DNA of 64,000 nucleotides from JOPF133 sp052144935 (GTDB lineage Bacteria; Acidobacteriota; Terriglobia; Bryobacterales; Bryobacteraceae). Under the pieces are notes generated by a model. That model searched no databases, was not told the DNA's origin, and saw nothing but the letters and a program-made list of their open reading frames with translations. A program made the translations under genes and the position numbers. Below are positions 1 through 9,068 of this stretch, in pieces; position 1 is the stretch's first letter, and each line of letters starts with the position of its first letter. The stretch lies in the NCBI GenBank assembly GCA_052144935.1, contig JBKQPR010000315.1, positions 26,967 to 90,966 of the forward strand, read 5' to 3'.

Positions 1-2
1 AG

Positions 3-1097
3 GTGGCCCATCAGACCGAGGTGCAGTTTGTGGGCCTCGGGGACGCCGCGAAGGCAGAGTCCGGCGGGGCCGTGGTCTTTCAGGCGGGCATGTGGCCGGG
101 GGTGCATATGCAGGATCCGACGGTGGCCTCCGCTACGCGCGGCGTGTGGATCGATCAGAACTGCTACCTGGTCGAATGCCTGCGGGCGTTGTATCCGAAG
201 GCGCCGCCGGTGCTGGGGTACCTGCCTAACAAGGAAGCCGGCGTGCCCCCGGAGCGGTCGGTGCCGTTCTCCACTCTGGAACTGGCGCTGGCCGAAGCGT
301 GGATGCCCGGCGGCAATTTCGTCATGGCGCTGGAGGCGCGGTTTCGGGAGGGGCTGTTGAAGGGCGCAGCGGATGCCTTGGCGGCATGGCGCAGTATAGG
401 ACGTACAGCGGGCTGGCTGCGGGAGAACGCCGCGGTGTTCGGCCAGCCGATGCAGAGCAATATCACAGTGCTGGTGGAGAATACGGACGCCAGCCTGGAG
501 ATCGCCAACCTGGCCTACCGGCAGAACGTCTCCCCCGCACTGCGGGCGGCGGCCAACCCGCCGGCGCCCGACCCGGCGCGCTGCCTGGAGCTGGTGGCGG
601 TGGGGATTGGAACACCCGCGGCGGACGTGCGGCGCCGCATCCTGGCAAATGCGGAGGCGGGGACGACGCTGGTGGTGGACGCGCCGGGCGGCCAGGCCTG
701 GTGGCGTACGGCGGGCTTGAAGCATCTGCGCGAAGATCCCGACCGCGAGTACTATTCGCTCGGCAAAGGGCAGGTGGTGGCTTATAAGGATCCGGTGGTG
801 GATCCGTCCGACCTGGCTCTCGACATGATCGATTACGTGACTCAGAGCCGGCGGGCGGCGCGCGTCTTCAACTGCAACGCCGCGGTGGTGATGGCCGGCC
901 CGGCAGTGCTGTACATCGTCAACTACGGGCGGCCCCAGGACCTGCCGGTGCTGGCCCGCATTCAAGGCAGCTTTACGAAGGCCATGCTGCTGCGGCCGGA
1001 AGCCGCGCCGCAAGCGGTGAAGGTATCCCGGCGGGGCACCAGTTCCGAGGCTACCCTTCCCCAACTGGAGCGTGCAGCCGCCGTGATTTTCGGGTAA
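3..1097 (+). CDS. Unrecognised protein, C-terminal part (truncated by window edge)
   Basis: An open frame runs from the left edge to TAA at 1097 (364 residues from a GTG at base 3). The frame is open at the edge, so the true start probably lies outside the window. I do not recognise the family. The middle (about residues 150-250) reads as alternating helix/strand; the last 100 residues look beta-rich, ending in a strand-forming AAAVIF segment, as in proteins with a C-terminal sandwich domain. There is no membrane segment or clear catalytic motif. The DUF362 gene follows after 28 bases on the same strand, so the two may be cotranscribed. Coding status is well supported by length and codon bias; function is not. 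Confidence 0.6.
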   Translation: MAHQTEVQFVGLGDAAKAESGGAVVFQAGMWPGVHMQDPTVASATRGVWIDQNCYLVECLRALYPKAPPVLGYLPNKEAGVPPERSVPFSTLELALAEAWMPGGNFVMALEARFREGLLKGAADALAAWRSIGRTAGWLRENAAVFGQPMQSNITVLVENTDASLEIANLAYRQNVSPALRAAANPPAPDPARCLELVAVGIGTPAADVRRRILANAEAGTTLVVDAPGGQAWWRTAGLKHLREDPDREYYSLGKGQVVAYKDPVVDPSDLALDMIDYVTQSRRAARVFNCNAAVVMAGPAVLYIVNYGRPQDLPVLARIQGSFTKAMLLRPEAAPQAVKVSRRGTSSEATLPQLERAAAVIFG

Positions 1098-1125
1098 GAT
1101 CGGCATTAGTGTAAGGAGAGAGTCC

Positions 1126-2415
1126 ATGCTCAACCGGAGAGATTTTCTGCGCTATGGCGCTTTGGCTGCGTGCGGGACGGTTCCCGGGCTGAGACTGGCG
1201 CGAGCCGCGCCGGTGAGCCACGCCTATTTCGGACTGCATCCCCTGATCGAGCAGAACCCCAAGGCGGTTTTCATCCGGCGAACCAACGTCGCGAACAAGA
1301 TGGACGGGCCGGCCAAACTCCGCGAGGGACTCAACCTGTCCCGGCAGATTTTCGTGCCGATGGACAAGCCCGGCATGCCGCTCACTCACAGGATCGTGCT
1401 GAAGCCGAACGCCACGGGTGTCTACGACCGCCAGCGCGCGGCGGCTGATAACTGGGGCGTGGGCACAGACCCGCAGTTCTACGAGGGCATGGTCACAGGG
1501 TTGCAGGAACTGGGCCTCAAGCGGTTTCATTTCGTCGAGTCGACGGGCTACGACACCTGGGAGATTCGCGGCTTCAACGATGTCAACCAACGGCTGGGCG
1601 TAGACATCGGCGAGCCTCTGCGGCGGCCCAAGCACCTGCGCGACGGCTACGGCACCAATTGGGCCAAGGTGCCTGACGGCGTGGTGTTCAAGCGCATTCC
1701 GCACTACGCGCCGGTGGGCGAGCCGGACACCTGGATTCTGGACATCGCTAAGTGGAAGGCGCACGCCATGTGCCTCACGCAGTCGGTCAAGAATATGCAG
1801 GGCCTGGTGGTGCACCCGTTTACACAATTCTGTGGCGGCTGGCGGAGTATCCAGGCCGACCCGGTGGTGACGGCCGATGTGAACCCGCGCGTCGAGCCCC
1901 TGATGAACGACTTTTTCGACCGGCACGTGAAGGCGAATTTCACGCGGTACGACACCATGGATGCCACCCACAACGGCCGGCTGCTGAGCCCCATCGACCA
2001 GGAGATCTGGGCCCACAAGACTTGTGACAACCTGAGCACGGTGTGGCCGGGGCTGGCGATGATCGAGGCCATTTTCGGACGCGACGGCGACGGCTTCAAC
2101 ATCGGCGAGGACCATATGGCCAACCTCGTAATGTTCGGCAAACACCCCTTTCTGCTGGATGTCGTCGGGCTGTATCTGGGCGGGCACGAGCCGGGGAATG
2201 TGCATCTGTATCGCATCGCCAAGGAGCGCGGCTTGACCACCACCTTCAATCCCTGGGAGATCCAGATCCTCGAGTGGACGGACCAGGGCCCCGTGGAACG
2301 GAAGCTGAGCGACTTTCCGCGGACGGAGCTCAAGACCATCTATCTGACGCGCAAGGGCGAATCGGCTCTGCACCTGGTGAATGAGCCGTTCGACTACGAC
2401 AAACACAAGGTCTGA
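1126..2415 (+). CDS. Tat-exported DUF362 domain protein
   Basis: 429 residues. The N-terminus MLNRRDFLRYGALAACG is a twin-arginine signal (RRDFLR followed by a hydrophobic stretch and AAP cleavage region). The body matches the DUF362 layout: an IVLKPNATG segment near residue 90, then TDPQFYEGMVTGLQELG (a helix that follows the nucleotide-like loop), and IAKWKAHAMCLTQSVKNMQG, which corresponds to the family's conserved KxH...KNxxG segment. DUF362 members are often found with iron-sulfur proteins, but no ferredoxin domain or Cys cluster is visible here. The start is supported by GGAGAG a few bases upstream. Substrate and reaction are unknown. Confidence 0.75.
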   Translation: MLNRRDFLRYGALAACGTVPGLRLARAAPVSHAYFGLHPLIEQNPKAVFIRRTNVANKMDGPAKLREGLNLSRQIFVPMDKPGMPLTHRIVLKPNATGVYDRQRAAADNWGVGTDPQFYEGMVTGLQELGLKRFHFVESTGYDTWEIRGFNDVNQRLGVDIGEPLRRPKHLRDGYGTNWAKVPDGVVFKRIPHYAPVGEPDTWILDIAKWKAHAMCLTQSVKNMQGLVVHPFTQFCGGWRSIQADPVVTADVNPRVEPLMNDFFDRHVKANFTRYDTMDATHNGRLLSPIDQEIWAHKTCDNLSTVWPGLAMIEAIFGRDGDGFNIGEDHMANLVMFGKHPFLLDVVGLYLGGHEPGNVHLYRIAKERGLTTTFNPWEIQILEWTDQGPVERKLSDFPRTELKTIYLTRKGESALHLVNEPFDYDKHKV

Positions 2416-2586
2416 CGGATCCCGGCTGCGCCACACTCGAGGCGTAGGTGTGGCCCTGCATCCATGGGAACGATCGAGCAGGCCGACCACCGGGGAGTGC
2501 GTGTTCGTACTTGCGGATCTGCGGCACGACTCGCCCTTATGGTCGCCGGCGCTGCGAGTGGGGGCGACCTTTCAGCGGCCAGCCGC

Positions 2587-2656
2587 GTCCGGGACCTTCA
2601 CACTATAGGTGTCAACGCCAAATAGAAATGTCCGGGTCCCTTACACTATGGGTGGC
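2587..2656 (+). repeat. Two imperfect direct repeats in the gap before the amidohydrolase gene
   Basis: The 298-base gap 2416-2713 has no gene I can support. Near its end are two 27-base imperfect direct repeats (2587-2613 and 2630-2656), each with GTCCGGG then ACACTAT then GGTG. The bases between them read TCAACGCCAAATAGAAATG. Repeated AAATGTCC-like blocks occur at the ends of IS21-family elements, so this may be an insertion-sequence end scar, but no transposase is nearby. An operator pair is an alternative. Confidence 0.4.
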
Positions 2657-2713
2657 GCCGGTCGATTCCATTGGATAAACTAGCTGCAACCCGGTACCAA
2701 GGAGCGGAACTCA

Positions 2714-3985
2714 ATGACCTTTGCGCGATTTTGGCCCGCGTTGCTCTTCGCGGGCATGGCTTGTGCCCAGACCGACTACGACCTGCTGATCAAAGGGGGG
2801 CACGTCATCGACGGCAAGAATCGTATCAGCGCCGTTCGCGATGTCGCCATCAAGGATGGCAAGATCGCCGCCGTCGCTGCCGGCATCGCACCCTCGCGGG
2901 CGGCCAAGACCGTCGATGCCGCCGGCCTGTACGTCACGCCAGGACTGGTCGACATCCACGTTCACGTGTACCCCGGCCTGACCAAGAACTCCTATGCCGC
3001 CGGTTCCTGGGGTCTCCAGCCGGACGGTTTCACCCTGCGGGTCGGCGTGACCACCGTGGCGGATGCCGGGTCGGCCGGATGGCGCACCTTCGAGGACTTC
3101 AAGACTCGCATCATCGACACTCAGAAGACCCGGGTTCTATCCTTCATCAACATCGTGGGCGCGGGAATGGGGTCGGGACAGATCGAGCAGAACCTGCAGG
3201 ACATGGAGGTCCAGCCCACGGCCGACATGGCCCTGAAGTACAAGGGCGTCATTGTGGGAATCAAGAGCGCGCACTTCAACGGCCCGGAGTGGACTCCGTA
3301 TATCAATGCCGAGGAGGTCGGAAAGATCGCCCACATTCCGGTGATGGTGGACTTCGGCGGCAACGTCCGCGCGGGGCGCACCCTGTACGATTTGCTGAAC
3401 AAGTACTTCCGTCCGGGCGACATCTATACCCACATGTACGGCGGCCACCGCGGCGAGCAGGATCCCGAGACCAAGGGTCCGAGCAAGGCCATGATCGACG
3501 GCCGCCAACGCGGGGTCATCTTCGATGTGGGCCATGGCGGAGCGAGTTTCCTGTGGAGCTGCGCGATTCCGCTGATGAAGGCGGGCTTCATCCCCGATTC
3601 GATCTCGACCGATCTGCATTACACCAGCATGAACGCCGGCATGAAGGACATGCTCAACGTCATGGACAAGTTTCTGGCTATGGGCATGTCGCTCGATGAA
3701 GTGATTCTCCGCTCGACATGGAACCCGGCGAAGGAGATTCAGCACGAAGAACTGGGGAACTTTTCGGTAGGGTCGCCGGCGGACGTCGCGGTACTCCGGC
3801 TGGAGAAGGGTCAATTCGGATTCACGGACCAGACGGGGGGCCGCTTGGACGGCGCCCAGAAACTGCTTTGCGAAATGACCCTGCGCGACGGCAGCGTAGT
3901 CTACGACCTGAACGGCATGACGGCCGTCCCATGGGACAAAGTGCCGCCGCGAGCCCCCGGCCGGGGGCAGGCAAACCCGAAATAG
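2714..3985 (+). CDS. Exported amidohydrolase/deacetylase family metallohydrolase
   Basis: 423 residues with a signal peptide (MTFARFWPALLFAGMACAQ). The dihydroorotase-like amidohydrolase fold is shown by the N-terminal beta-sandwich (DLLIKGGHVIDGKNRI), the first metal motif VDIHVHV near residue 79 (HxH), a GIKSAHF segment carrying the likely carboxylated Lys, downstream His in YTHMYGGH and VGHGG, and the last metal Asp in ISTDLH. All expected metal ligands are present, so it should be active, probably on an N-acyl or cyclic amide substrate. The start follows GGAGCGG. It is followed after 14 bases by a DSD1-type PLP protein; the pair may act on (acyl) D-amino acids, which is inference from context. 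Confidence 0.85.
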   Translation: MTFARFWPALLFAGMACAQTDYDLLIKGGHVIDGKNRISAVRDVAIKDGKIAAVAAGIAPSRAAKTVDAAGLYVTPGLVDIHVHVYPGLTKNSYAAGSWGLQPDGFTLRVGVTTVADAGSAGWRTFEDFKTRIIDTQKTRVLSFINIVGAGMGSGQIEQNLQDMEVQPTADMALKYKGVIVGIKSAHFNGPEWTPYINAEEVGKIAHIPVMVDFGGNVRAGRTLYDLLNKYFRPGDIYTHMYGGHRGEQDPETKGPSKAMIDGRQRGVIFDVGHGGASFLWSCAIPLMKAGFIPDSISTDLHYTSMNAGMKDMLNVMDKFLAMGMSLDEVILRSTWNPAKEIQHEELGNFSVGSPADVAVLRLEKGQFGFTDQTGGRLDGAQKLLCEMTLRDGSVVYDLNGMTAVPWDKVPPRAPGRGQANPK

Positions 3986-3999
3986 AACAGGAGGTTTTT

Positions 4000-5238
4000 G
4001 TGACATCACGTCGACAAGTACTGATGGGGGCCGCTGCCGGCCTCCTGGGCGCCGCTCGAATTCGGGCCGCCAAGACCGGCAGCCGCGCCTTCCCCTATGC
4101 GGAGTTCGAAGCCCGCATCGCTCGCCGCGACTTCCGCGATATCACCAAGGATGTGTTGCCCACTCCCTGCATGATCGTCGATCTGGATCTCTTCGAAAAG
4201 AACATCAAGACGATGGCCGTACATTGCAACGCGACCGGCATCGAGGTCCGCCCTCACGTCAAGATTCACAAAAGCGTGGACGTCGCGAAGCGCCAGATCG
4301 CCGAGGGCGCGATTGGCCTGACGTGCGCCACCATAGCGGAGGCGGAATTGATGTCGGGCTCCGGCATCCAGCACGTGCTTTGGACCAAACAACCTGCCAG
4401 CGTCAACAATATCTCGCGCGCCGTGCTCCTGTCCAAACGCGACCCCACCTTCATGTTTGTCGTGGATGACCCGCAGGTGGCCGCCTGGGTCGAGGACGCC
4501 GCGGCGGCTCAGAACGCCCGTCTCAAAATCGCCGTCTCGGTTTTTGCCGGCATGACGCGCCAGGGCATCGCCAACGGCCCGCCTGCCGTCGAACTGGCGC
4601 AGAAGGTGGCGGCTTCGAAACGCATGTCCTGCGAGGGCTTCATGGCGTACTCCGGCGGTGCGGCCCACACCAAGACCTGGGAAGCACGCCGCAAGAGATC
4701 GGCCGACGACCTGGCGGGCGTTCGCGAAACCGTCGAGTTGGCTCGCAAGTCCGGGTTGCCCGTCAACATCGTCAGCGGCGGCTCCACCGGCACTTACAAT
4801 ATTGACAAGGACAACGGTCTCACCGAACTCGAGGCCGGCTCCTACGTGTTCATGGATACCGCGTATTTCGGCATCGGCGGCAAAGACGACGAAACCGTCT
4901 ACAACGACTTCAAGGGCGCTCTCACCATCCTCACCACGGTCGATAGCAAGCGTCATCCTAACCAGGTGACGATCGACTACGGCAACAAAGCCATGAATCG
5001 GCCGACCGACCAGGTGAAGGGGATGCCCTGGCTTCAGGTGGGCAGTCAAGGCGCCGAGTACGGCACGCTGAAATGGACCGACGCCGATCGCGATCTCAAA
5101 CTCGGCGATCGTGTCGAGATCTATTGCACGACGCTCGACATGAGCACCGCCGTATACGACCGTTACTACGTGGCGCGAGGCGATCAGATTGTCGATGTGT
5201 GGCCCATCATGGGGCGTGGCGGCGCGGCGCAACGGTAG
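4000..5238 (+). CDS. DSD1-type PLP-dependent protein (D-threonine aldolase/D-serine dehydratase-like), Tat-exported
   Basis: 412 residues from a GTG preceded by GGAGG. The first residues (TSRRQVLMGAAAGLLGAA) form a twin-arginine signal, so it probably acts outside the cytoplasm. The alanine-racemase-type N-terminal barrel starts at DVLPTPCMIVDLDLFEKN; RPHVKIHKS (about residue 90) carries the PLP lysine. VSGGSTGTYN is the phosphate-binding stretch. In characterised D-serine dehydratases and D-threonine aldolases the C-terminal domain has an HxC or HxD metal site in front of a PT-VN segment. Here the matching stretch reads CTTLDMSTAVYDRYY, with no His, and AEYG stands where an EEHG-like segment is usual. 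Metal-dependent chemistry may therefore be altered. Partner of the upstream amidohydrolase. Confidence 0.78.
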   Translation: MTSRRQVLMGAAAGLLGAARIRAAKTGSRAFPYAEFEARIARRDFRDITKDVLPTPCMIVDLDLFEKNIKTMAVHCNATGIEVRPHVKIHKSVDVAKRQIAEGAIGLTCATIAEAELMSGSGIQHVLWTKQPASVNNISRAVLLSKRDPTFMFVVDDPQVAAWVEDAAAAQNARLKIAVSVFAGMTRQGIANGPPAVELAQKVAASKRMSCEGFMAYSGGAAHTKTWEARRKRSADDLAGVRETVELARKSGLPVNIVSGGSTGTYNIDKDNGLTELEAGSYVFMDTAYFGIGGKDDETVYNDFKGALTILTTVDSKRHPNQVTIDYGNKAMNRPTDQVKGMPWLQVGSQGAEYGTLKWTDADRDLKLGDRVEIYCTTLDMSTAVYDRYYVARGDQIVDVWPIMGRGGAAQR

Positions 5239-5239
5239 C

Positions 5240-5640
5240 GGTCTGAATCGACAAACCGGTTACGCCGGCAGCGCCGCCGCCCCTGCGGTAAACCAGCGCG
5301 CCGGCCCCGCCGAAATCCACGTCCACGCCGCCATTCTCCGGCTGGTTGGCAACGTCATCGAGAACCGGGACGGCCGTCCCGCGAGTCTCCAGCCGGTCCA
5401 CGTCAAAGGGGATCGCGAACAGCGTTCCCTTGTTGGTATAAAACCAAGTGGCCGCTGGGCAGATAGCGTCCGGAATAGCCCCCGCACCAGCGTCTTCCGT
5501 CGCCGATCGGCGGATGAGAAGACCTCGATGCTGTCGGTATTGGCGTCCCGCGTCCGTGGTCCGAAAACAAGACCGCTTTGCCAACCGGCACTTTTGATAC
5601 ATAGCATTTTGCGCTCAGGGCGGGCGAATCGCTTGCAGCG
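5240..5640 (-). pseudogene. Decayed C-terminal propeller of a Ser/Thr kinase-type protein
   Basis: The minus strand encodes, in shifting frames, a sequence typical of the beta-propeller C-terminus of acidobacterial kinase proteins: KAVLFSDHG, then TDSIEVFSSADRRRKTLVRG in a second frame, then GRYLPSGHLV in a third, then TNKGTLFAIPFDVDRL through ALVYRRGGG. At least two indels separate these parts; one is a single extra T near 5440-5445, inside the GHLVY-TNKGTLF join. No kinase catalytic domain remains. The remnant starts right after the stop of the DSD1-type gene, on the opposite strand. Confidence 0.8.
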
Positions 5641-6081
5641 CGTCTGCCGATTGCAGCGCTTCCGCAAGCGCGTCTCGCTGGCCCTGGGGGCGGTTCTCTC
5701 TGGCCGGCTCGCTGTGCGAGCAGCAATGCCCCGCCCCGGGCGGGGCGCTGCGTACGCCGCACTCGTCAACCAGTGCCCGCTCGCCATAGAATGGGCGGCG
5801 AGCGAGGTAATCGGATACGGTATTTACGACCCGCCGCACAACCGCGGCGCCGTGTGCGCCGGCATCTCTCACGATACGCCGGCCTCGCCGCCCATTCCAT
5901 CGCCATCGCGATCGCCCACTACCCTACCGGCGCCTCCAGATGGAATCCCCTCGATCATCGCAAGTGGAACTACACCAGTGCACCCAATCTGTAAAGTTAA
6001 TTTTGAGTCGGCCCTAAGCGCACCCCTGATCCCGCGAGTCCCGCCAGTGGTAGTATTATGTCTCTAAGCGTCTGGTAGTAT
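5641..6081. other. Gap with no supportable gene
   Basis: No frame here has convincing coding character. It probably holds further degraded parts of the element that left the kinase remnant. Close to the next gene the block GGTAGTAT occurs twice (ending at about 6058 and 6081), the second copy touching the ATG at 6082, which has no clear Shine-Dalgarno sequence. Confidence 0.4.
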
Positions 6082-7254
6082 ATGCGCCTCGCCGACCTGA
6101 AGGCCCGCCATCCCCACGAGATCTCGCAGGCGATTTCCCTGAGCCGCCGGAACTTCCTCCGCACCGTGACCGGCGCCGCCTCGGCCGCCGCCTTCTTCGG
6201 CCCGGCGGCGTTGCGCGGCATGGCTGTCCCGAAGAACCGCAAAGCCGTTGTCGTCACCTTCGGAGGCGGCGCGCGCGACGACGAAACCTTCATGCCGGAT
6301 GGCCAGGAAAACATCCCGCACCTCCTCAATGAACTGATCCCCCAGGCCACCTTCCTGACCAACGTCGTCAACAAAGGCATCCTCGGCCATTACGTGGCCA
6401 CTGCCAGCATCGTCACCGGCGTCTACGAAACTTTTAACAACTTCGCCGCCGTCTCCCCCAACAATCCCACCGTCTTCGAGTACTTCCGCAAAGACTTGAA
6501 ACGCCCCGCTACCGACGCCTGGGTGGTCGCGCCCAGCAATGGATTCGCGCGCATCGGCGAAAGCGCCCACAAGCTCTACGGCGCCGGGCTCGGGGCGGGC
6601 GTAATCCTTCCGAAGCGGCTGCTCTCCGCCGCGCTCTCGTCGGCCTCCGACGGCGCCCGCTATCAGCACCTCCTCCGCGACAACTACGAAACACCGCTCT
6701 ACGCGCCCACGCTCGCCGGCCGCCAGATCGAGCTGGACCAGATGGCCGAAGTGCTGAAGCTCTCCGTCGACGACTTCGCCGCCCACGCCCGCAATCTCGT
6801 CAGCCCCGACGAACTCTCCGTGTACATCGCCAAGCAGCTCATGCGCCAGCTCTCCCCCAGCCTTCTATGGGTCACCCTGCACGACATCGACATCGCCCAC
6901 TCCGGCACTTTCTCCCTCTACCTCGACGGCATCAAACGCTCCGACCGCCTGTGCGCCGAACTCTGGCAGACCATCCAGAAGGATCCCGAATACGCCAACA
7001 AGACCACCATGTTCATCCTGCCGGATTTCGGCCGCGATTCCGACATCGATTCCGGCGGCAACGGCTTCCAGCATCACCGCACCGGCGACGCTCTTTCGCG
7101 CACCACATGGATGATGGTCCTCGGTCCGGGCGTCAAACAGAACGTGGTCGTCGATCGCCCCGTCGAGTCGACCGACCTCATACCGACCCTGGGCGCGTAC
7201 TTCGGCTTCGACGCGCGTCTCTCCACGGGCAAGCGCATCGCGGAGGTGGCCTGA
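6082..7254 (+). CDS. Tat-exported alkaline-phosphatase-superfamily protein
   Basis: 390 residues. A twin-arginine motif (SRRNFLRTVTGAASAAAFF, residues 20-40) precedes an alkaline-phosphatase/sulfatase-like body. Supporting segments are VVTFGGGARDDETFMPDG (first metal-binding strand region), WVTLHDIDIAHSGTFSLYLDGI (a D-x-D-x-AHS segment in the middle), MFILPDFGRDSD, and a C-terminal ESTDLIPTLGAYFGF, which is the usual end of this superfamily. Substrate cannot be read from the sequence. The signal is unusually far from the start (about 18 residues precede it). The next gene begins 3 bases after the stop, so the two are almost certainly cotranscribed and may act together. Confidence 0.72.
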   Translation: MRLADLKARHPHEISQAISLSRRNFLRTVTGAASAAAFFGPAALRGMAVPKNRKAVVVTFGGGARDDETFMPDGQENIPHLLNELIPQATFLTNVVNKGILGHYVATASIVTGVYETFNNFAAVSPNNPTVFEYFRKDLKRPATDAWVVAPSNGFARIGESAHKLYGAGLGAGVILPKRLLSAALSSASDGARYQHLLRDNYETPLYAPTLAGRQIELDQMAEVLKLSVDDFAAHARNLVSPDELSVYIAKQLMRQLSPSLLWVTLHDIDIAHSGTFSLYLDGIKRSDRLCAELWQTIQKDPEYANKTTMFILPDFGRDSDIDSGGNGFQHHRTGDALSRTTWMMVLGPGVKQNVVVDRPVESTDLIPTLGAYFGFDARLSTGKRIAEVA

Positions 7255-7257
7255 GCC

Positions 7258-8463
7258 ATGCTCCCGGATCAATTGACCCCCGGCAGTTTCACCGGATACC
7301 CTTCCGAGGCGCGGCAACTGGCGATCCGGCAGATCGCGCTTCTGCGGCGTCTGCCACTGGCATTTCTCCCGTTGCTGCTGCGCGAGCTGATCGTCTACGA
7401 CTGGAAATTCCCGTCCGAACGGGCCGACCTCGGCCGGCAGTTCACCTATCTCGGGACCCTGGAAGCCGGTCCGTTCGAGACCGCCATGTCCGCCTTCGCG
7501 CGGCTCCAGCTCGCGCGCGAACTGGAGCAGACCGATTGGGTGAACTCCCCAGCCATCTTCTCGGAACAGCTCTCCGCGCACCTGTGGGCCACGCATCAGA
7601 TCGACGCCTTCCGCGCCGCCGCGGTCGATTACGTGCAGAAGGCCACGGCTTCGGCGCCCGATCCGGCGCTGCCCACGCACCGGCTGGGCCTCGCGATCAT
7701 CGGGCAGGGAGTCGCGAACAACGACTACCGCCTCTTCCGAAAGCTCCGTCCGCAGGGCGTCTACTTCACTCAGGTCAAACACGCCGGCGGCGTCGAGGTC
7801 CTGCTGGAGGCCGCGCGGTCGCGTGCCCAAGCGCATCCCGTCCCCTACGGCCATTGGTATATCGATGGCGGCGCCTCGCTCGCCGTCCCCGCAAGCATCA
7901 CGCGAATCTCCTACGACGCCCTCTCGGCGCCGCGCGCCACGCTGCAGAACCGCATGCAGAAGACCTACGAGGCGGCGGTCTTCGATCCGGAGGCCTTCCG
8001 CACCATGCTGGCGCAAATCAAGCCCGAAGAAGCCGGCCTCAATTCGGGCGGAGACCCGGTGCTCAACCGCTTCCAGCTCAGCCTGCTGACGGAAGGTTCG
8101 GGAACCCAGGTCTTTTCGACGACCTTCGTGCAGTGGGCCGCGCGGGAAGCGCTCCGCCGCGCCCAACCCCTGACGCTGGTCACTCGCTTCGCCCCGCGCC
8201 AGCGCGAGAAACAAATGAACGAACTCCTCGCCGAGCATCAACGCACGCCGGAGCTCGACCCACAGGGTTCCCTGATCGATGCCGATATGGGCGCGTATTA
8301 TACCTGGCTCAATCAACAGCGTCTTTCCGGGGATGACCAGTCGGCGTTTCTCGCGTGGTTCGAAGATCACGGCGAAGCCGTTGCCATAGCGCCCGCGCTA
8401 GAGCGAGCGAAGCGTTCGGACACGCCGATTGACTTAGCCGACCTTATCGCGCGGATTGCCTGA
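7258..8463 (+). CDS. Unrecognised protein coupled to the phosphatase-like gene
   Basis: 401 residues, starting 3 bases after the upstream stop. I do not recognise a family. It is soluble, with no signal peptide or membrane segment. Residues about 95-240 contain THRLGLAIIGQGV and YFTQVKHAGGVEVLLEAARS, then HWYIDGGAS, consistent with an alpha/beta enzyme-like core; the last third is helical and charged. The tight spacing suggests it works with the exported phosphatase-like protein, but a cytoplasmic location for one and export of the other leaves the relation unclear. Confidence 0.6.
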   Translation: MLPDQLTPGSFTGYPSEARQLAIRQIALLRRLPLAFLPLLLRELIVYDWKFPSERADLGRQFTYLGTLEAGPFETAMSAFARLQLARELEQTDWVNSPAIFSEQLSAHLWATHQIDAFRAAAVDYVQKATASAPDPALPTHRLGLAIIGQGVANNDYRLFRKLRPQGVYFTQVKHAGGVEVLLEAARSRAQAHPVPYGHWYIDGGASLAVPASITRISYDALSAPRATLQNRMQKTYEAAVFDPEAFRTMLAQIKPEEAGLNSGGDPVLNRFQLSLLTEGSGTQVFSTTFVQWAAREALRRAQPLTLVTRFAPRQREKQMNELLAEHQRTPELDPQGSLIDADMGAYYTWLNQQRLSGDDQSAFLAWFEDHGEAVAIAPALERAKRSDTPIDLADLIARIA

Positions 8464-8495
8464 GCGTGGACTAATGTCCGGTTGATTTGCCCAGG

Positions 8496-9063
8496 GCTGG
8501 TACCATGAGGACGAGGGAGACCCCTTATGACTGCGATCGAGCTTCCCGATGAAACGGCGGCGGCGCTGAAAGCGAAAGCCGCGGCGGAGGGCCTCTCCCT
8601 TGAGGAGTGGATGCAGCGGCTCGCGGAACAGGCGCGGGCGGATGACCGGCCGCCCCGGCATGTTGCCGATATAATTATCGAGAACATGAAAGACGTTCCG
8701 CCTGAAATCATGGCAACCATGCCCGAGGACGGCGCCAGCCAGCACGACCACTACATCTACGGTTGGCCCAAACGAGAGGGCTGATACCATGAAGACGTGG
8801 GGGACGTCTTATGACTGTGATCGAGCTTCCCGATGAAACGGCGGCGGCGCTGAAAGCGAAAGCCGCGGCGGAGGGCCTCTCCCTTGAGGAGTGGCTCAGC
8901 ACCCTGGCCGCTGCGGAACCGGCCGCCGGGGGTCCCCTGCAAACCGCGGCGGACATCGTTCTCGCCCACATGCGCAACGTTCCGCCTGAAATCATGGCGG
9001 CCATGCCCGAGGACGGCGCCAGCCAGCACGATCACTACATCTACGGCTGGCCCAAACGAGAGG
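8496..9063 (+). repeat. 284-bp tandem duplication of an antitoxin gene with its leader
   Basis: Two head-to-tail units, 8496-8779 and 8780-9063, each contain a leader (GCTGRTACCATGARGACG) and an 85-codon gene. The first roughly 84 coding bases and the last roughly 84 coding bases are nearly identical between copies, while the central third is strongly diverged. Confidence 0.85.
8527..8784 (+). CDS. Antitoxin-like protein, first tandem copy
   Basis: 85 residues. The N-terminus MTAIELPDETAAALKAKAAA followed by EGLSLEEWM resembles the strand-helix-helix DNA-binding part of ribbon-helix-helix antitoxins; the C-terminus (PPEIMATMPEDGASQHDHYI) is probably the toxin-contacting tail. It is the first of two paralogues in front of one PIN toxin gene. 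Residues 1-28 and 58-85 are almost identical to the second copy; residues 29-57 differ. Both copies are intact open frames. Autoregulation with the toxin is expected for the family but no operator was identified. Confidence 0.7.
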   Translation: MTAIELPDETAAALKAKAAAEGLSLEEWMQRLAEQARADDRPPRHVADIIIENMKDVPPEIMATMPEDGASQHDHYIYGWPKREG

Positions 9064-9068
9064 TATGA
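8811..9068 (+). CDS. Antitoxin-like protein, second tandem copy (directly before the toxin)
   Basis: 85 residues, paralogue of the preceding gene. It overlaps the PIN toxin gene by four bases (ATGA), the usual coupling in VapBC-type operons, so this copy is the more likely cognate antitoxin. The middle third (LSTLAAAEPAAGGPLQTAAD) is unlike that of the first copy, whereas the ends match at nucleotide level. The N-terminal strand-helix-helix is consistent with DNA binding; the shared C-terminal tail ends in GWPKRE. Confidence 0.75.
   Translation: MTVIELPDETAAALKAKAAAEGLSLEEWLSTLAAAEPAAGGPLQTAADIVLAHMRNVPPEIMAAMPEDGASQHDHYIYGWPKREV

Noticed and set aside
2587..2656. Complete IS21 element
   Set aside because: Only end-like repeats are visible and no istA/istB gene is present.
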